Assembly (NCBI RefSeq): GCF_030227225.1
Contig: NZ_JASPHQ010000034.1
Span: 1 to 9,821, forward strand
Direction: 5' to 3'
Length of the DNA stretch: 9,821 nucleotides
From: Corynebacterium rhinophilum
GTDB taxonomy: Bacteria; Actinomycetota; Actinomycetes; Mycobacteriales; Mycobacteriaceae
Shown: positions 1 to 7,108 of the stretch, piece after piece
Numbering within the stretch: the stretch's first letter is position 1
How the letters are laid out: each line of letters opens with the position of its first letter
Translations under genes and position numbers: made by a program
Notes under the pieces: model-generated
The model's input: only the letters and a program-made list of their open reading frames with translations
The model's database searches: none
Told to the model about the DNA's origin: nothing

Positions 1-76
1 ACATGGTGGTAGATTACCAATCTTGCCAGCTCGACTGGGCTGGATATCAGGTGTCCACCAAACAGGGGTCAGGTCC
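1..76 (-). mobile_element. 5' terminal end of an IS3-family element (rest lies left of the window)
   Basis: These 76 bases align without gaps to 9663-9738, with 6 mismatches. In the right-hand copy this stretch is the 5' end of an IS3-family element: terminal inverted repeat, short leader with a hairpin, then the ATG of orfA. Read on the minus strand the sequence starts GGACCTGACCCC at 76 and reaches an ATG at 4-2, so the transposase gene runs out of the window to the left. Whether that copy is intact cannot be seen. It sits directly upstream of glfT2, and its orfA would be transcribed away from glfT2. Confidence 0.75.
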
Positions 77-199
77 ATCAGGCACACTTTTGCTACTTAA
101 CCCGAAGACACATCCGCGTGTAAACCCGAGTAATCCGTATAAAACAACTACGCTAAACCGCTGACTACTGTTTAAATAGTTTGGAGAATCGAAGCAATC
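77..199 (+). promoter_or_regulatory. glfT2 leader and probable promoter region
   Basis: This AT-richer stretch lies between the IS end at 76 and the glfT2 start. The best -10 candidate is TATAAA at 138-143. No good -35 box is visible 16-18 bases upstream, which is common in corynebacterial promoters. GGAGA at 183-187 lies 12 bases before the GTG start, and a weak GAAG at 191-194 is closer. The IS ends about 60 bases before the -10, so the promoter is probably intact, but any upstream operator may have been displaced. Confidence 0.35.
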
Positions 200-2152
200 G
201 TGACTGCCAACAACTCCTCGGCTTTTGAGCCCCTGCAGCGAATTTTGCTGCCCAAGCGCGGCGAACCCTTTGACGTCCGCATGCTCTACCTCATTGAGGC
301 GGAACAAAACCGCGAGCGCTTGAGCTGGACAAACCGGACCGCCGTGACCATCCCGGCCGGCGAAGAAGCCTCTTTTGAGACCTACTTCAACGCCTTTCCG
401 GCCTCCTACTGGCGCCGGTGGTCCCAGCTCGACTCGGTCATTCTGCGCCTTGAAGTTGAGGGCCAGGCCAATATCTCGTTGTACCGTTCCAAGCACGATG
501 GCCAACGCATTTCCGTGGGCAACCACCTCGTGGGCACCGGTGAGCACGAATTCGAGCTCCCGCTCAAGAACTTCGAGGACGGCGGCTGGCTGTGGTTCGA
601 TATCACCGCCGAGAAAGAAACCACCCTGGCGCATGCCGCGTGGTGCTCGCCGCACGCACCTGGAGCGCAAATCCTGCCGGATGGCACCGAGGTTGCTCCT
701 TCCGAAAAGCGTGTTGCGGTCGGGATTCCTACCTTCAACCGCCCTACCGACGCGGTGGCAGCGCTACAAGCCCTAGCCGAGGATCCCGTCGTGGACGAGA
801 TCATCGACTTCGTCTTGATGCCTGACCAAGGCAATCAACACCCCGCCGATGAACCAGGCTACGACGATGCAGTAGCCCACTTTGGGGAGCGCTTCCGCGA
901 GTTCCGCCAAGGTAACCTGGGTGGTTCGGGCGGATACTCCCGCATCATGTACGAGGCGCTGGAAAACACCGATTCGCCGTTCATTTTGTATATGGATGAT
1001 GACATCGCCATCGAACCAGATTCGGTACTGCGTGCCGTCCAGGCCGCACGCTACGCCGCCAGGCCCATCATCGTGGGCGGGCAGATGCTCAACCTGCAGG
1101 AGCGCTCCCAGCTGCGCACCACCGGTGAGCAGGTCAACCGCTCCGATTTCATGTGGGCCGCCGCCCCGCACGCCGTGTACGACCACGACTTTGCCAAGTA
1201 CCCACTGCGCGCCATTGGCACGCCAGAAACCCGCCTGGATCCAAAGAAGTACGATTCCCGCGACCTGCACCGCCGCGTGGACGTGGAATATAACGGCTGG
1301 TGGATGTGCCTCTTCCCGCGCGTGGTAGCAGAGACCAACGGCCAGCCACTGCCGCTATTTATCAAGTGGGACGATACCGAGTACTCCTTGCGCGCCGCCC
1401 GCAATGGCTTCCCCACGGTGACCTGGCCGGGCGCGGCCATCTGGCACATGGCCTGGGCGGATAAGGACGATGCCATTGACTGGCAGGCCTATTTCCACCT
1501 GCGCAACCGCTTGATCGTGGCTTCGCTGTACCACGATGGCGCGGTATCCGGCATTACTAAGTCCATCTTTAAGTCCACGCTCAAGCACACCATGTGCATG
1601 GAATACTCCACCATGGCCATCCAAATCGAGGCCATGAAGGACTTCCTGGCGGGGCCGGACCACCTCTTCGATATCTTGGATACCTCGTTGCCGCGCATTG
1701 CGGAGATCCGCAAGAACTACTCAGATGCGGTCATCATCGAATCCGCAGACCAGCTGCCGGCGCCGACCGGCGCGCCGGGCGTTCCCACCCGCAATGTGGG
1801 CGGGCGCTTGGCCAAGGTGAAGAAGCTGCCGTGGGCAGCAAAGGGCCTTAAGCACCTGCTGAGCAAGGAAGATCCGGCGCACCACGCGGCACCGCAGCTG
1901 AACCTCACCCCAGAAGAGGCGCGCTGGTTCACCCTGTCCCGCCTGGATTCCGCCACCGTATCCACGGCCGGCGGTACGGGTGTGGCCTTCCGCAAGCGCG
2001 ACCGCGATTTGGCCAAGGAGCTCATCACCGAAACCCGCAGCCTGTTGAAGGAAATTGAAGAAAACTTCGATGACCTGCGGGCGCACTACCGCGCCGCGTT
2101 GCCGGAATTGACCGCGCGGTCTTCCTGGAAGAAGGTTTTTGATGCCCAATAA
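200..2152 (+). CDS. glfT2: Galactofuranosyltransferase GlfT2 (galactan polymerase)
   Basis: This bifunctional UDP-galactofuranose transferase extends the arabinogalactan galactan with alternating beta-1,5 and beta-1,6 galactofuranose at the inner membrane face. The 650-residue product is close to the roughly 640 residues of the mycobacterial enzyme. An N-terminal beta-rich domain (about 1-165) precedes a GT-A fold starting at VAVGIPTFNRP (172-182). Visible motifs are the metal-binding DDD at 266-268, WDDTEYSLRA from 390 (D391, D392; candidate catalytic base) and WHMAW at 415-419 with H416. All sit about 20 residues (10 for DDD) beyond the M. tuberculosis equivalents D256-D258, D372 and H396. 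A helical, charged C-terminal domain follows. The start is GTG, with GGAGA 12 bases upstream. The stop overlaps the next gene by 11 bases, indicating translational coupling. In mycobacteria the UDP-galactopyranose mutase gene glf precedes glfT2. Here an IS end takes that place. Confidence 0.95.
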   Translation: MTANNSSAFEPLQRILLPKRGEPFDVRMLYLIEAEQNRERLSWTNRTAVTIPAGEEASFETYFNAFPASYWRRWSQLDSVILRLEVEGQANISLYRSKHDGQRISVGNHLVGTGEHEFELPLKNFEDGGWLWFDITAEKETTLAHAAWCSPHAPGAQILPDGTEVAPSEKRVAVGIPTFNRPTDAVAALQALAEDPVVDEIIDFVLMPDQGNQHPADEPGYDDAVAHFGERFREFRQGNLGGSGGYSRIMYEALENTDSPFILYMDDDIAIEPDSVLRAVQAARYAARPIIVGGQMLNLQERSQLRTTGEQVNRSDFMWAAAPHAVYDHDFAKYPLRAIGTPETRLDPKKYDSRDLHRRVDVEYNGWWMCLFPRVVAETNGQPLPLFIKWDDTEYSLRAARNGFPTVTWPGAAIWHMAWADKDDAIDWQAYFHLRNRLIVASLYHDGAVSGITKSIFKSTLKHTMCMEYSTMAIQIEAMKDFLAGPDHLFDILDTSLPRIAEIRKNYSDAVIIESADQLPAPTGAPGVPTRNVGGRLAKVKKLPWAAKGLKHLLSKEDPAHHAAPQLNLTPEEARWFTLSRLDSATVSTAGGTGVAFRKRDRDLAKELITETRSLLKEIEENFDDLRAHYRAALPELTARSSWKKVFDAQ

Positions 2153-2657
2153 GCTTTCTATCGCAGAATCCCGCGTCCTAGAGTCCATCCAGAACGCCGC
2201 CTTTGACCTGCCGGGAGTACTGCCGACTGCCCGCGGTTTAAGCCACTTGGGCGAGCACGCCCTGGGCTGGATGGGCAGCGCGGCCCTAGGGGCCGGCGTG
2301 GACAAGCAGCGCCGTGAAGAGTGGATTCGGATCGGTGCCGCGGCGTTTACCGCGCATGCGGCAAGCGTGGTGCTCAAGCGCATCGTGCGGCGCAAGCGAC
2401 CCGATTATTCCTACGTCCGCGTTGGGGTCAAGACCCCCTCGCGCCTATCCTTCCCGTCCTCGCATGCCACCTCCACCACCGCCTTCTTGGTGGGCCTTTC
2501 CCGCCTGACGGGTTCCAAGGCACCGCTTGTGGGAGTGCCGGTGATGATGGCATCGCGTATGGTGCTCGGGGTGCACTATCCAACTGATACCGTCGCGGGC
2601 GCAGCCATTGGCGCTGCCACCGCGCGGGCAATGACGAAGGGAAAGACGCATGAGTGA
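2142..2657 (+). CDS. PAP2-family phosphatase, probable decaprenylphosphoryl-5-phosphoribose phosphatase
   Basis: This 171-residue PAP2/phosphatidic acid phosphatase-type protein is syntenic with Rv3807c. The assigned family role is to remove the 5-phosphate from decaprenylphosphoryl-5-phosphoribose, the UbiA product, before epimerisation to the arabinose donor. All three signature motifs are present: KRIVRRKRP at 79-87 (K-x6-RP), PSSH at 105-108, and SR-x5-H-x3-D at 138-149 containing HYPTD. Hydrophobic stretches near 40-52, 64-78, 110-122 and 126-160 suggest a small integral membrane protein. The ATG at 2142 is chosen over the in-frame TTG just before it because GGAAGAAGG (2127-2135) is well spaced. 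The gene overlaps glfT2 by 11 bases and ubiA by 8. The exact substrate is inferred from synteny. Confidence 0.9.
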   Translation: MPNKLSIAESRVLESIQNAAFDLPGVLPTARGLSHLGEHALGWMGSAALGAGVDKQRREEWIRIGAAAFTAHAASVVLKRIVRRKRPDYSYVRVGVKTPSRLSFPSSHATSTTAFLVGLSRLTGSKAPLVGVPVMMASRMVLGVHYPTDTVAGAAIGAATARAMTKGKTHE

Positions 2658-3630
2658 GGACGGTAACCAGCACTTTCTCCATTCGGAACCGCATACGTCC
2701 GGCGTCGATACCGGCCGTAAGCGCAAGCCGCCGAAGAATTTGGCCGATGGCATGGTCAAGGCCCTGCGCCCGAAGCAATGGGTAAAAAACATCCTCGTAC
2801 TGGCCGCGCCCGCCGCGGCCGGTGCGGAGTCGCTCTTTCACGGGCGCGTGCTTGTCGATGTCCTCTTGGCCTTCATCGTCTTTTGCCTCGGCGCTTCTTC
2901 CATCTACCTGATCAATGACGCCAAGGATTGGCGTGAAGACCAAGAGCACCCGACCAAGCGTTTCCGCCCGATTGCCTCGGGCGTGCTGCCCATCAAGGTG
3001 GCCTATGTCATGGCCGTGGTACTCGTTGGCCTGTCCATTGGGCTGTCCTTCTTGGCCACCGCGGGACTAGAGCTAGCCATCGTTATGGCGGTTTATATCG
3101 CCCTGCAGCTGGGCTATTGCTTTGGCTGGAAGCATATTCCGGTCATCGATATTGCGCTGGTGTCCTCCGGATTCATGTTGCGCACCATGGCCGGTGGCGT
3201 GGCCGCCGATATTGAGCTTTCGCAGTGGTTCTTGCTGGTCGCTGCCTTTGGTTCGCTCTTTATGGCCTCCGGTAAGCGCTATGCCGAAATCCTGCTGGTG
3301 GAAAAGACCGGCGCGAAGATCCGCAAATCCTTGCAGGGCTATACGCCAACCTACCTGCGCTTTGTCTGGACGCTAGCGGCTACCGCCGTGGTGGTCTTCT
3401 ACTCCCTGTGGGGCTTTGAGCTGGCTAATGCCGCAACCTCTGGTGGCGTGTGGTACCAGATTTCCATGGTGCCATTTACCATCGCCATCCTGCGCTATGC
3501 CGCCGACGTGGACCGTGGCCAGGGCGGGGCGCCGGAAGAAATCGCGTTGGGGGATCGCACCTTGCAGTTCCTCGCCATCGCTTGGCTGGCCTGCATCGCC
3601 ATGGCCGTCTACATCATGCCATTGGTCTAA
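2650..3630 (+). CDS. ubiA: Decaprenyl-phosphate phosphoribosyltransferase (DPPR synthase, UbiA superfamily)
   Basis: This membrane prenyltransferase-fold enzyme couples decaprenyl phosphate to phosphoribosyl pyrophosphate, giving decaprenylphosphoryl-5-phosphoribose. That is the first step to the only arabinose donor for arabinogalactan. The product has 326 residues, against about 300 in mycobacteria, with an extra hydrophilic N-terminus (1-35) rich in Lys and Arg. The first Asp-rich motif is NDAKDWREDQEHP at 89-101 (N89, D90, D93, D97), followed by KRFRPI (103-108), the family's NDxxDxxxD...RPI pattern. The second region, around D167-D187, reads SSGFMLRTMAGGVAAD. About eight or nine hydrophobic segments fill the rest. 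The ATG overlaps the PAP2 stop (ATGAGTGA), so this is the third gene of a coupled operon. Mycobacterial orthologues are known sites of ethambutol-resistance mutations. Confidence 0.95.
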   Translation: MSEDGNQHFLHSEPHTSGVDTGRKRKPPKNLADGMVKALRPKQWVKNILVLAAPAAAGAESLFHGRVLVDVLLAFIVFCLGASSIYLINDAKDWREDQEHPTKRFRPIASGVLPIKVAYVMAVVLVGLSIGLSFLATAGLELAIVMAVYIALQLGYCFGWKHIPVIDIALVSSGFMLRTMAGGVAADIELSQWFLLVAAFGSLFMASGKRYAEILLVEKTGAKIRKSLQGYTPTYLRFVWTLAATAVVVFYSLWGFELANAATSGGVWYQISMVPFTIAILRYAADVDRGQGGAPEEIALGDRTLQFLAIAWLACIAMAVYIMPLV

Positions 3631-3675
3631 GCAGCGGTTATATAGTTGCGTTCAACTAGAAGATCTTGAGAGGCC

Positions 3676-3684
3676 TGATATACT
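3676..3684 (+). promoter_or_regulatory. Extended -10 promoter of aftB (predicted leaderless transcript)
   Basis: TGATATACT at 3676-3684 is a TGn-extended -10 hexamer (TATACT) in the short gap after ubiA. The expected transcription start falls at about 3690-3693, on or just before the GTG at 3693. This would give a leaderless mRNA, a type common in corynebacteria. No convincing -35 box lies 16-18 bases upstream, consistent with an extended -10 promoter. The start site is inferred, not observed. Confidence 0.5.
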
Positions 3685-3692
3685 CACCCCAC

Positions 3693-5384
3693 GTGGTTAA
3701 CACCGGTAACAAGAACATTGCGCTGTGGAGCGCACCCGCCTCGGTTCTTGTTATCGGTGTTTTTTCTTTGTGGGGTGGCTTTGCCCGCCGCTGGATGTCT
3801 GATGACGGCCTCATCGTCCTGCGTACCGTCCGCAACCTAGAAGCCGGCAACGGTCCTGTGTTCAATGTGGGTGAGCGCGTTGAGGCCAATACCTCCACGC
3901 TGTGGCAATACCTCATCTTAGTGGCGCGGTGGGTAAGCGGTGCTGAACTCGAAACGATCGCCATCTACCTCGGGCTTCTCCTAGCGGTCGCGGCGATGGT
4001 GGTGGGGACGTGGGCATCGGCAAGCATGCACAAGGGACTTGTTCTTCCCGCTGGAGCCTTGGTGTATCTGGCCCTGCCACCGGCACGGGACTTTTTTACC
4101 TCCGGCTTGGAATGGAGCCTGTGCCCTTTCTACTTGGCCGTCTTGTGGTGGATGCTGATTAAATGGGCGCGACCACGGCAGGAGTTGCCGCCCAAGCCTA
4201 TTGTGTATGGGCTGGCATTCTGGGCGGGGCTCTCATGGCTCATTCGCCCTGAGCTTGCCCTGTATGGCGGCCTGGTTGGCGTTGTACTCATAGTGAGCAC
4301 GCGTTCGTGGAAGGTTATCGCTGCCGCCTTGCCCCTGCCGCTGGGTTATCAAGTATTCCGCATGGGCTACTACGGGCTGCTTACGCCTCATACCGCCGTT
4401 GCGAAATCCGCGGCTGGTTCCGCGTGGGGCCAAGGGTTTGCGTACTTGGGCGACTTTATGGCGCCCTACGCGCTGTACCTCCCGCTCATTGTGCTGACAG
4501 TGGCGGCGCTGTGGAAAACCGATTTTCGACCGTCGGCGCTGCGCTCGATGCAGACTGTGGTTTATATCTTCCTGGGCGCCGCACTATTGCATGCAGCATA
4601 TGTTGTGCACGTGGGTGGCGATTTTATGCATGGGCGCATGTTGCTACTTCCGCTTTTCGCCGCGCTATTGCCCATATTTGTAGTTAATCTACGAACCTGG
4701 TGGGCTGCCGTATTCTGTGCGGTGTGGGCCTTCGTTATTGTCTTGCACGGTCACCCGGTAGACCGGGCAGCGTACGCGGGCCAGCTTAGTGTTGTGGATG
4801 AGCGGGACTATTGGACCGCTGTCACCAACCGGCAGGAACCGCCACGCCGTGCCGAGGATTTTCTGGGTATGGACGTGATGAATAACTATGAAAAAGCGGT
4901 GCAGGATTTGGCGGCCGGCGATGCCATGACCTTCCTCTATATCAAGGATGGGGGTCAGACATCGTGGACGACGGTGCCCGCGGATCCGGAGCGCTCCGAT
5001 CCTCCCACTGTGTATTTTCCTAATCTCGGTCTTACCTCCATGAATGCGCCACTTGAGGTGCGCGTGCTCGATGAAATTGGGCTCAGCAATCCCTTGGCAG
5101 CGCGCCAGCCCCGCATCGAAGGCGGGCGCATTGGCCACGATAAAAGCCTTGGCGCGGCGTGGCAGATTGCCGATTCTGCAGTGGATATTGACTCCTTATT
5201 GCTGGGGCAGAAAGATTCCGCGTGGCAAGCACGCACTGCGCTTGATGATGCCGATTTCCAGAGGCTCTTTGCCTCCTACAAGGAACCGCTAACTTGGGGC
5301 CGATTCTTAGAAAATATTAAATTTTCCCTGACAGAGGGCAGGACCCTAACCTTCTCCTCCAATCCGGGGGATTACCTCTATTAA
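3693..5384 (+). CDS. aftB: Terminal beta-(1->2) arabinofuranosyltransferase AftB
   Basis: This GT-C membrane glycosyltransferase (family GT89) uses decaprenyl-phospho-arabinose to cap arabinan with beta-1,2-linked arabinofuranose on the outer face of the membrane. The product has 563 residues. A first membrane helix (about 9-30) is followed by the catalytic-loop acidic pair in WMSDDGLIVLRTVRN (D37, D38) and then NVGERVEANTSTLW, both typical of this family. Many hydrophobic segments run to about residue 360, with a soluble extracytoplasmic C-terminal domain after that. The GTG start is chosen because a strong extended -10 element (3676-3684) would start transcription there. An in-frame TTG at 3666 has only a weak AGAAGA upstream and lies upstream of that promoter, so the 572-residue form is less likely. 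Codons 3-23 form a terminator-like hairpin. The next gene is the mycolyltransferase, as in M. tuberculosis. Confidence 0.92.
   Translation: MVNTGNKNIALWSAPASVLVIGVFSLWGGFARRWMSDDGLIVLRTVRNLEAGNGPVFNVGERVEANTSTLWQYLILVARWVSGAELETIAIYLGLLLAVAAMVVGTWASASMHKGLVLPAGALVYLALPPARDFFTSGLEWSLCPFYLAVLWWMLIKWARPRQELPPKPIVYGLAFWAGLSWLIRPELALYGGLVGVVLIVSTRSWKVIAAALPLPLGYQVFRMGYYGLLTPHTAVAKSAAGSAWGQGFAYLGDFMAPYALYLPLIVLTVAALWKTDFRPSALRSMQTVVYIFLGAALLHAAYVVHVGGDFMHGRMLLLPLFAALLPIFVVNLRTWWAAVFCAVWAFVIVLHGHPVDRAAYAGQLSVVDERDYWTAVTNRQEPPRRAEDFLGMDVMNNYEKAVQDLAAGDAMTFLYIKDGGQTSWTTVPADPERSDPPTVYFPNLGLTSMNAPLEVRVLDEIGLSNPLAARQPRIEGGRIGHDKSLGAAWQIADSAVDIDSLLLGQKDSAWQARTALDDADFQRLFASYKEPLTWGRFLENIKFSLTEGRTLTFSSNPGDYLY
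3699..3765 (+). promoter_or_regulatory. Terminator-like hairpin with T-tract inside the 5' coding region of aftB
   Basis: The arms are AACACCGGTAACAAGAAC (3699-3716) and GTTCTTGTTATCGGTGTT (3744-3761). They form 17 Watson-Crick pairs and one G-U pair. The 27-base loop holds a second 6-bp hairpin (3719-3724 with 3729-3734). The outer arm runs into TTTTTT at 3760-3765, so the whole has the form of an intrinsic terminator. It lies entirely in the reading frame that encodes the first membrane helix of AftB, which the protein needs. It could limit readthrough from ubiA, attenuate aftB, or be melted by translating ribosomes. Its activity is inferred. Confidence 0.6.
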
Positions 5385-5402
5385 TGGTTGAAAATGAGGT
5401 AA

Positions 5403-5443
5403 AAAGCCTGTGAGTGCACTACACTGCCTCTCAGTGAGGCTTT
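5403..5443 (+). terminator. Weak possible terminator after aftB
   Basis: AAAGCCT (5403-5409) pairs with AGGCTTT (5437-5443), and TGAG (5411-5414) with CTCA (5430-5433), with a small asymmetric internal loop. The tail is only TTT followed by CGCC, so termination would be inefficient. It lies 19 bases after the aftB stop and before the mycolyltransferase leader. The remaining leader (5444-5523) shows no promoter I can call with confidence. Confidence 0.35.
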
Positions 5444-5523
5444 CGCCGAGGGGTGTTAACGATTCACAGGTTCCCATCGATAAAGCCAAAGAACAATTAT
5501 TGAGTACTTTGTGGAGGAGAAAG

Positions 5524-6558
5524 ATGACTGCATCTCTGAGAGGACGTGTCCTATCGGTCATCATGGCAGTGGTCGTAGCGCTTGGCCTCGCCGTCGTTGC
5601 CGGCGGCACGCAGCAGGCACACGCGGCACATCGTGATTGGCTGCGTCCGGATAATACCGGCACCTGTGAATGGGACCCAGCCATGTTTTGGGTTCAGCGC
5701 TGTGATGTTTGGTCTCCGTCCATGGACCGTAACATCCCCGTCCAGATTCAGCCCGCAAAGAATGGCGGTAACGCTGGTTTCTACCTATTGGATGGCCTGC
5801 GTGCTACTTACGCAACCAGCGGCTGGGTTAGCCCTCACAGCGAGGTTAACGCCGCGCAGACTTACGCGGACAGCAATATCACTCTAGTGATGCCGGCAGG
5901 TGGCGAGTCTTCTTTCTATGCCAACTGGCAAGCACCTGGCAAATATGATCCGAGAGATCCGGTCAACTACAAGTGGGAGACCTTCCTTACCCAGGAGCTT
6001 CCTGCCTACCTCGAGCAGCACTTTGGCGTGGCCCGCAATAACAATGCGATCGCTGGCCTCTCCATGGGTGCCGGTTCCGCCATGACATTGGCTGCTAAGC
6101 ACACTGACCAGTTTAAGCAGGTACTATCCTTTTCTGGTTATTTGACTATGACGGTTCCAGGTGCTCAGACTGCTCTTCGTTTGGCCATGTTGGATGCCGG
6201 TGGATTCAATGTCAACGCCATGTACGGTTCGCTATTTAACCCAAAGCGTTTCCAGAATGACCCGCTCTTGCTGATTCCGCAACTGCGTGAGGGTGGTACC
6301 GATGTTTATATTTCAGCTGCATCCGGTATCCCAGGCCAATTGGATAGGGAAACCCTTCCGCCGCAGTTCCAAGCACCGGGTGTCGCACTGGAGGTTGGTT
6401 CTCAGCTGACCACCCGCGCTTGGGAAGGTGTTGCCCGGTTGCAGGGTCTGAACCCAACGGTGAGCTACCCGGCCCAGGGCTTGCATAACTGGTACCAATG
6501 GGACTACCAGCTCAATGCTTCCAAACCGCGCGTTCTCAACGTTATGAATGCCTGGTAA
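5524..6558 (+). CDS. cmt2: Secreted mycolyltransferase (antigen 85 / Cmt family)
   Basis: This exported alpha/beta-hydrolase transfers mycolic acids from trehalose monomycolate to arabinogalactan or to a second trehalose monomycolate. The 344-residue precursor has a signal peptide (basic start, hydrophobic core about 9-26, likely cleavage after the AHA at 32-34). The nucleophile motif is GLSMG with S180. E290 (in LEVGSQLTTRAW) and H321 (in GLHNWYQW) match the Ser-Glu-His triad of antigen 85. C48 and C60 may form a disulfide. There is no C-terminal extension of the PS1/Cop1 type, so this is the short form. The ATG at 5524 follows GGAGGAGAAAG. An upstream in-frame GTG (5410) would place 38 unlikely residues before the signal peptide. 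The position after aftB matches C. glutamicum cmt2; the symbol rests on that synteny. Confidence 0.92.
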   Translation: MTASLRGRVLSVIMAVVVALGLAVVAGGTQQAHAAHRDWLRPDNTGTCEWDPAMFWVQRCDVWSPSMDRNIPVQIQPAKNGGNAGFYLLDGLRATYATSGWVSPHSEVNAAQTYADSNITLVMPAGGESSFYANWQAPGKYDPRDPVNYKWETFLTQELPAYLEQHFGVARNNNAIAGLSMGAGSAMTLAAKHTDQFKQVLSFSGYLTMTVPGAQTALRLAMLDAGGFNVNAMYGSLFNPKRFQNDPLLLIPQLREGGTDVYISAASGIPGQLDRETLPPQFQAPGVALEVGSQLTTRAWEGVARLQGLNPTVSYPAQGLHNWYQWDYQLNASKPRVLNVMNAW

Positions 6559-6590
6559 GGCTCACTAACGAACTGGCCCCGCGCCGTTCG

Positions 6591-6649
6591 AACCGCTCCC
6601 CAGTAGTTGGACTGAGAAATCACTACCAACTGGTGGGGAGCAGTTTTTA
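6591..6649 (+). terminator. Strong intrinsic terminator of the mycolyltransferase gene
   Basis: GCTCCCCAGTAGTTGG (6595-6610) pairs with CCAACTGGTGGGGAGC (6626-6641), with a 2-base internal mismatch. The stem extends outward by AAC/GTT past one mismatch. It is followed by TTTTTAT (6644-6650). It lies 36 bases after the mycolyltransferase stop. The left arm overlaps the best candidate for the left inverted repeat of the mini-IS element that follows. Confidence 0.8.
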
Positions 6650-7108
6650 TTGGGGCTACGAAGTTCGCTGAGTGAAACTCAGCGCGAGCATGTAGTCAAG
6701 CGTTTCGAACAGGGCCGAGGTACCAAGCCGAAGGCGCTTACTGAAGAAGACAAACTGCGTCGCGAAAGCGACCAGTTGCATGCTGAAATTGCCTACCTAA
6801 AAATTACCGATGAAGGCTTCCAATACCAGCATTCAACCCGGCGCACTTTGATCCACGAGAACGGCGGCGTTCAGTCGATATCGCGTAAGGCCAACTGCTA
6901 CGACAACGCAGTAATGAAGAACTTCTTCGGTCACCTGAGAACCGAGATGTACCACGGAGAAGTCTTCAACACTGTCGAGGAGTTCACCCAGGTAATCGAA
7001 GATTACATCCAGCGGTACAACACCGAACGCAACCAACAATGACTCAAGGGCCTGACCCCGATGCAATATCGGAATCAGGCCCTTGAACCCCTAACCTTCT
7101 TGAATTAA
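6650..7108 (+). pseudogene. IS3-family transposase, orfA-orfB deletion fusion
   Basis: The frame begins with an orfA-like stretch (SETQREHVVKRFEQG), jumps to the orfA end (ALTEEDKLRRESDQLHAEIAYLK), then continues directly into the C-terminal part of orfB (GFQYQHSTRR, NCYDNAVMKNFFGHL, EDYIQRYNTERNQQ). The orfA helix-turn-helix and most of the orfB catalytic core, including the first Asp, are missing. The catalytic Glu expected in the NAxMESFFGHLK motif is Lys here (MKNFFGHL). A TGA at 7040-7042 replaces an Arg codon, after which the frame continues as LKGLTPMQYRNQAL to TAA at 7106. TTG at 6650 is the first in-frame start, but no ribosome binding site is seen. The product is certainly not an active transposase. 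Confidence 0.8.
7044..7086. repeat. Perfect 12-bp inverted repeat at the 3' end of the mini-IS
   Basis: TCAAGGGCCTGA (7044-7055) and TCAGGCCCTTGA (7075-7086) are exact reverse complements. Inside them CCGAT (7058-7062) and ATCGG (7068-7072) pair around a 5-base loop. No T-tract follows on either strand, so it does not look like a standard terminator. It overlaps the LKGLTPMQYRNQAL codons of the transposase remnant and lies between that gene and the convergent SGNH hydrolase gene. Confidence 0.75.

Noticed and set aside
47..670. Minus-strand open frame of 207 codons opposite the start of glfT2
   Set aside because: It overlaps a well-supported gene in a GC-rich region, spans the IS end and shows no recognisable domain or ribosome binding site.
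1721..2395. Minus-strand open frame of 224 codons opposite glfT2 and the PAP2 gene
   Set aside because: It is antisense to two genes with clear motifs. Its composition (Arg, Ala, Pro, Ser rich) is typical of a shadow frame.
5410..5523. N-terminal extension of the mycolyltransferase from GTG 5410
   Set aside because: It would put 38 charged residues before a clear signal peptide. The ATG at 5524 has a strong GGAGGA ribosome binding site, and the extension overlaps a hairpin.
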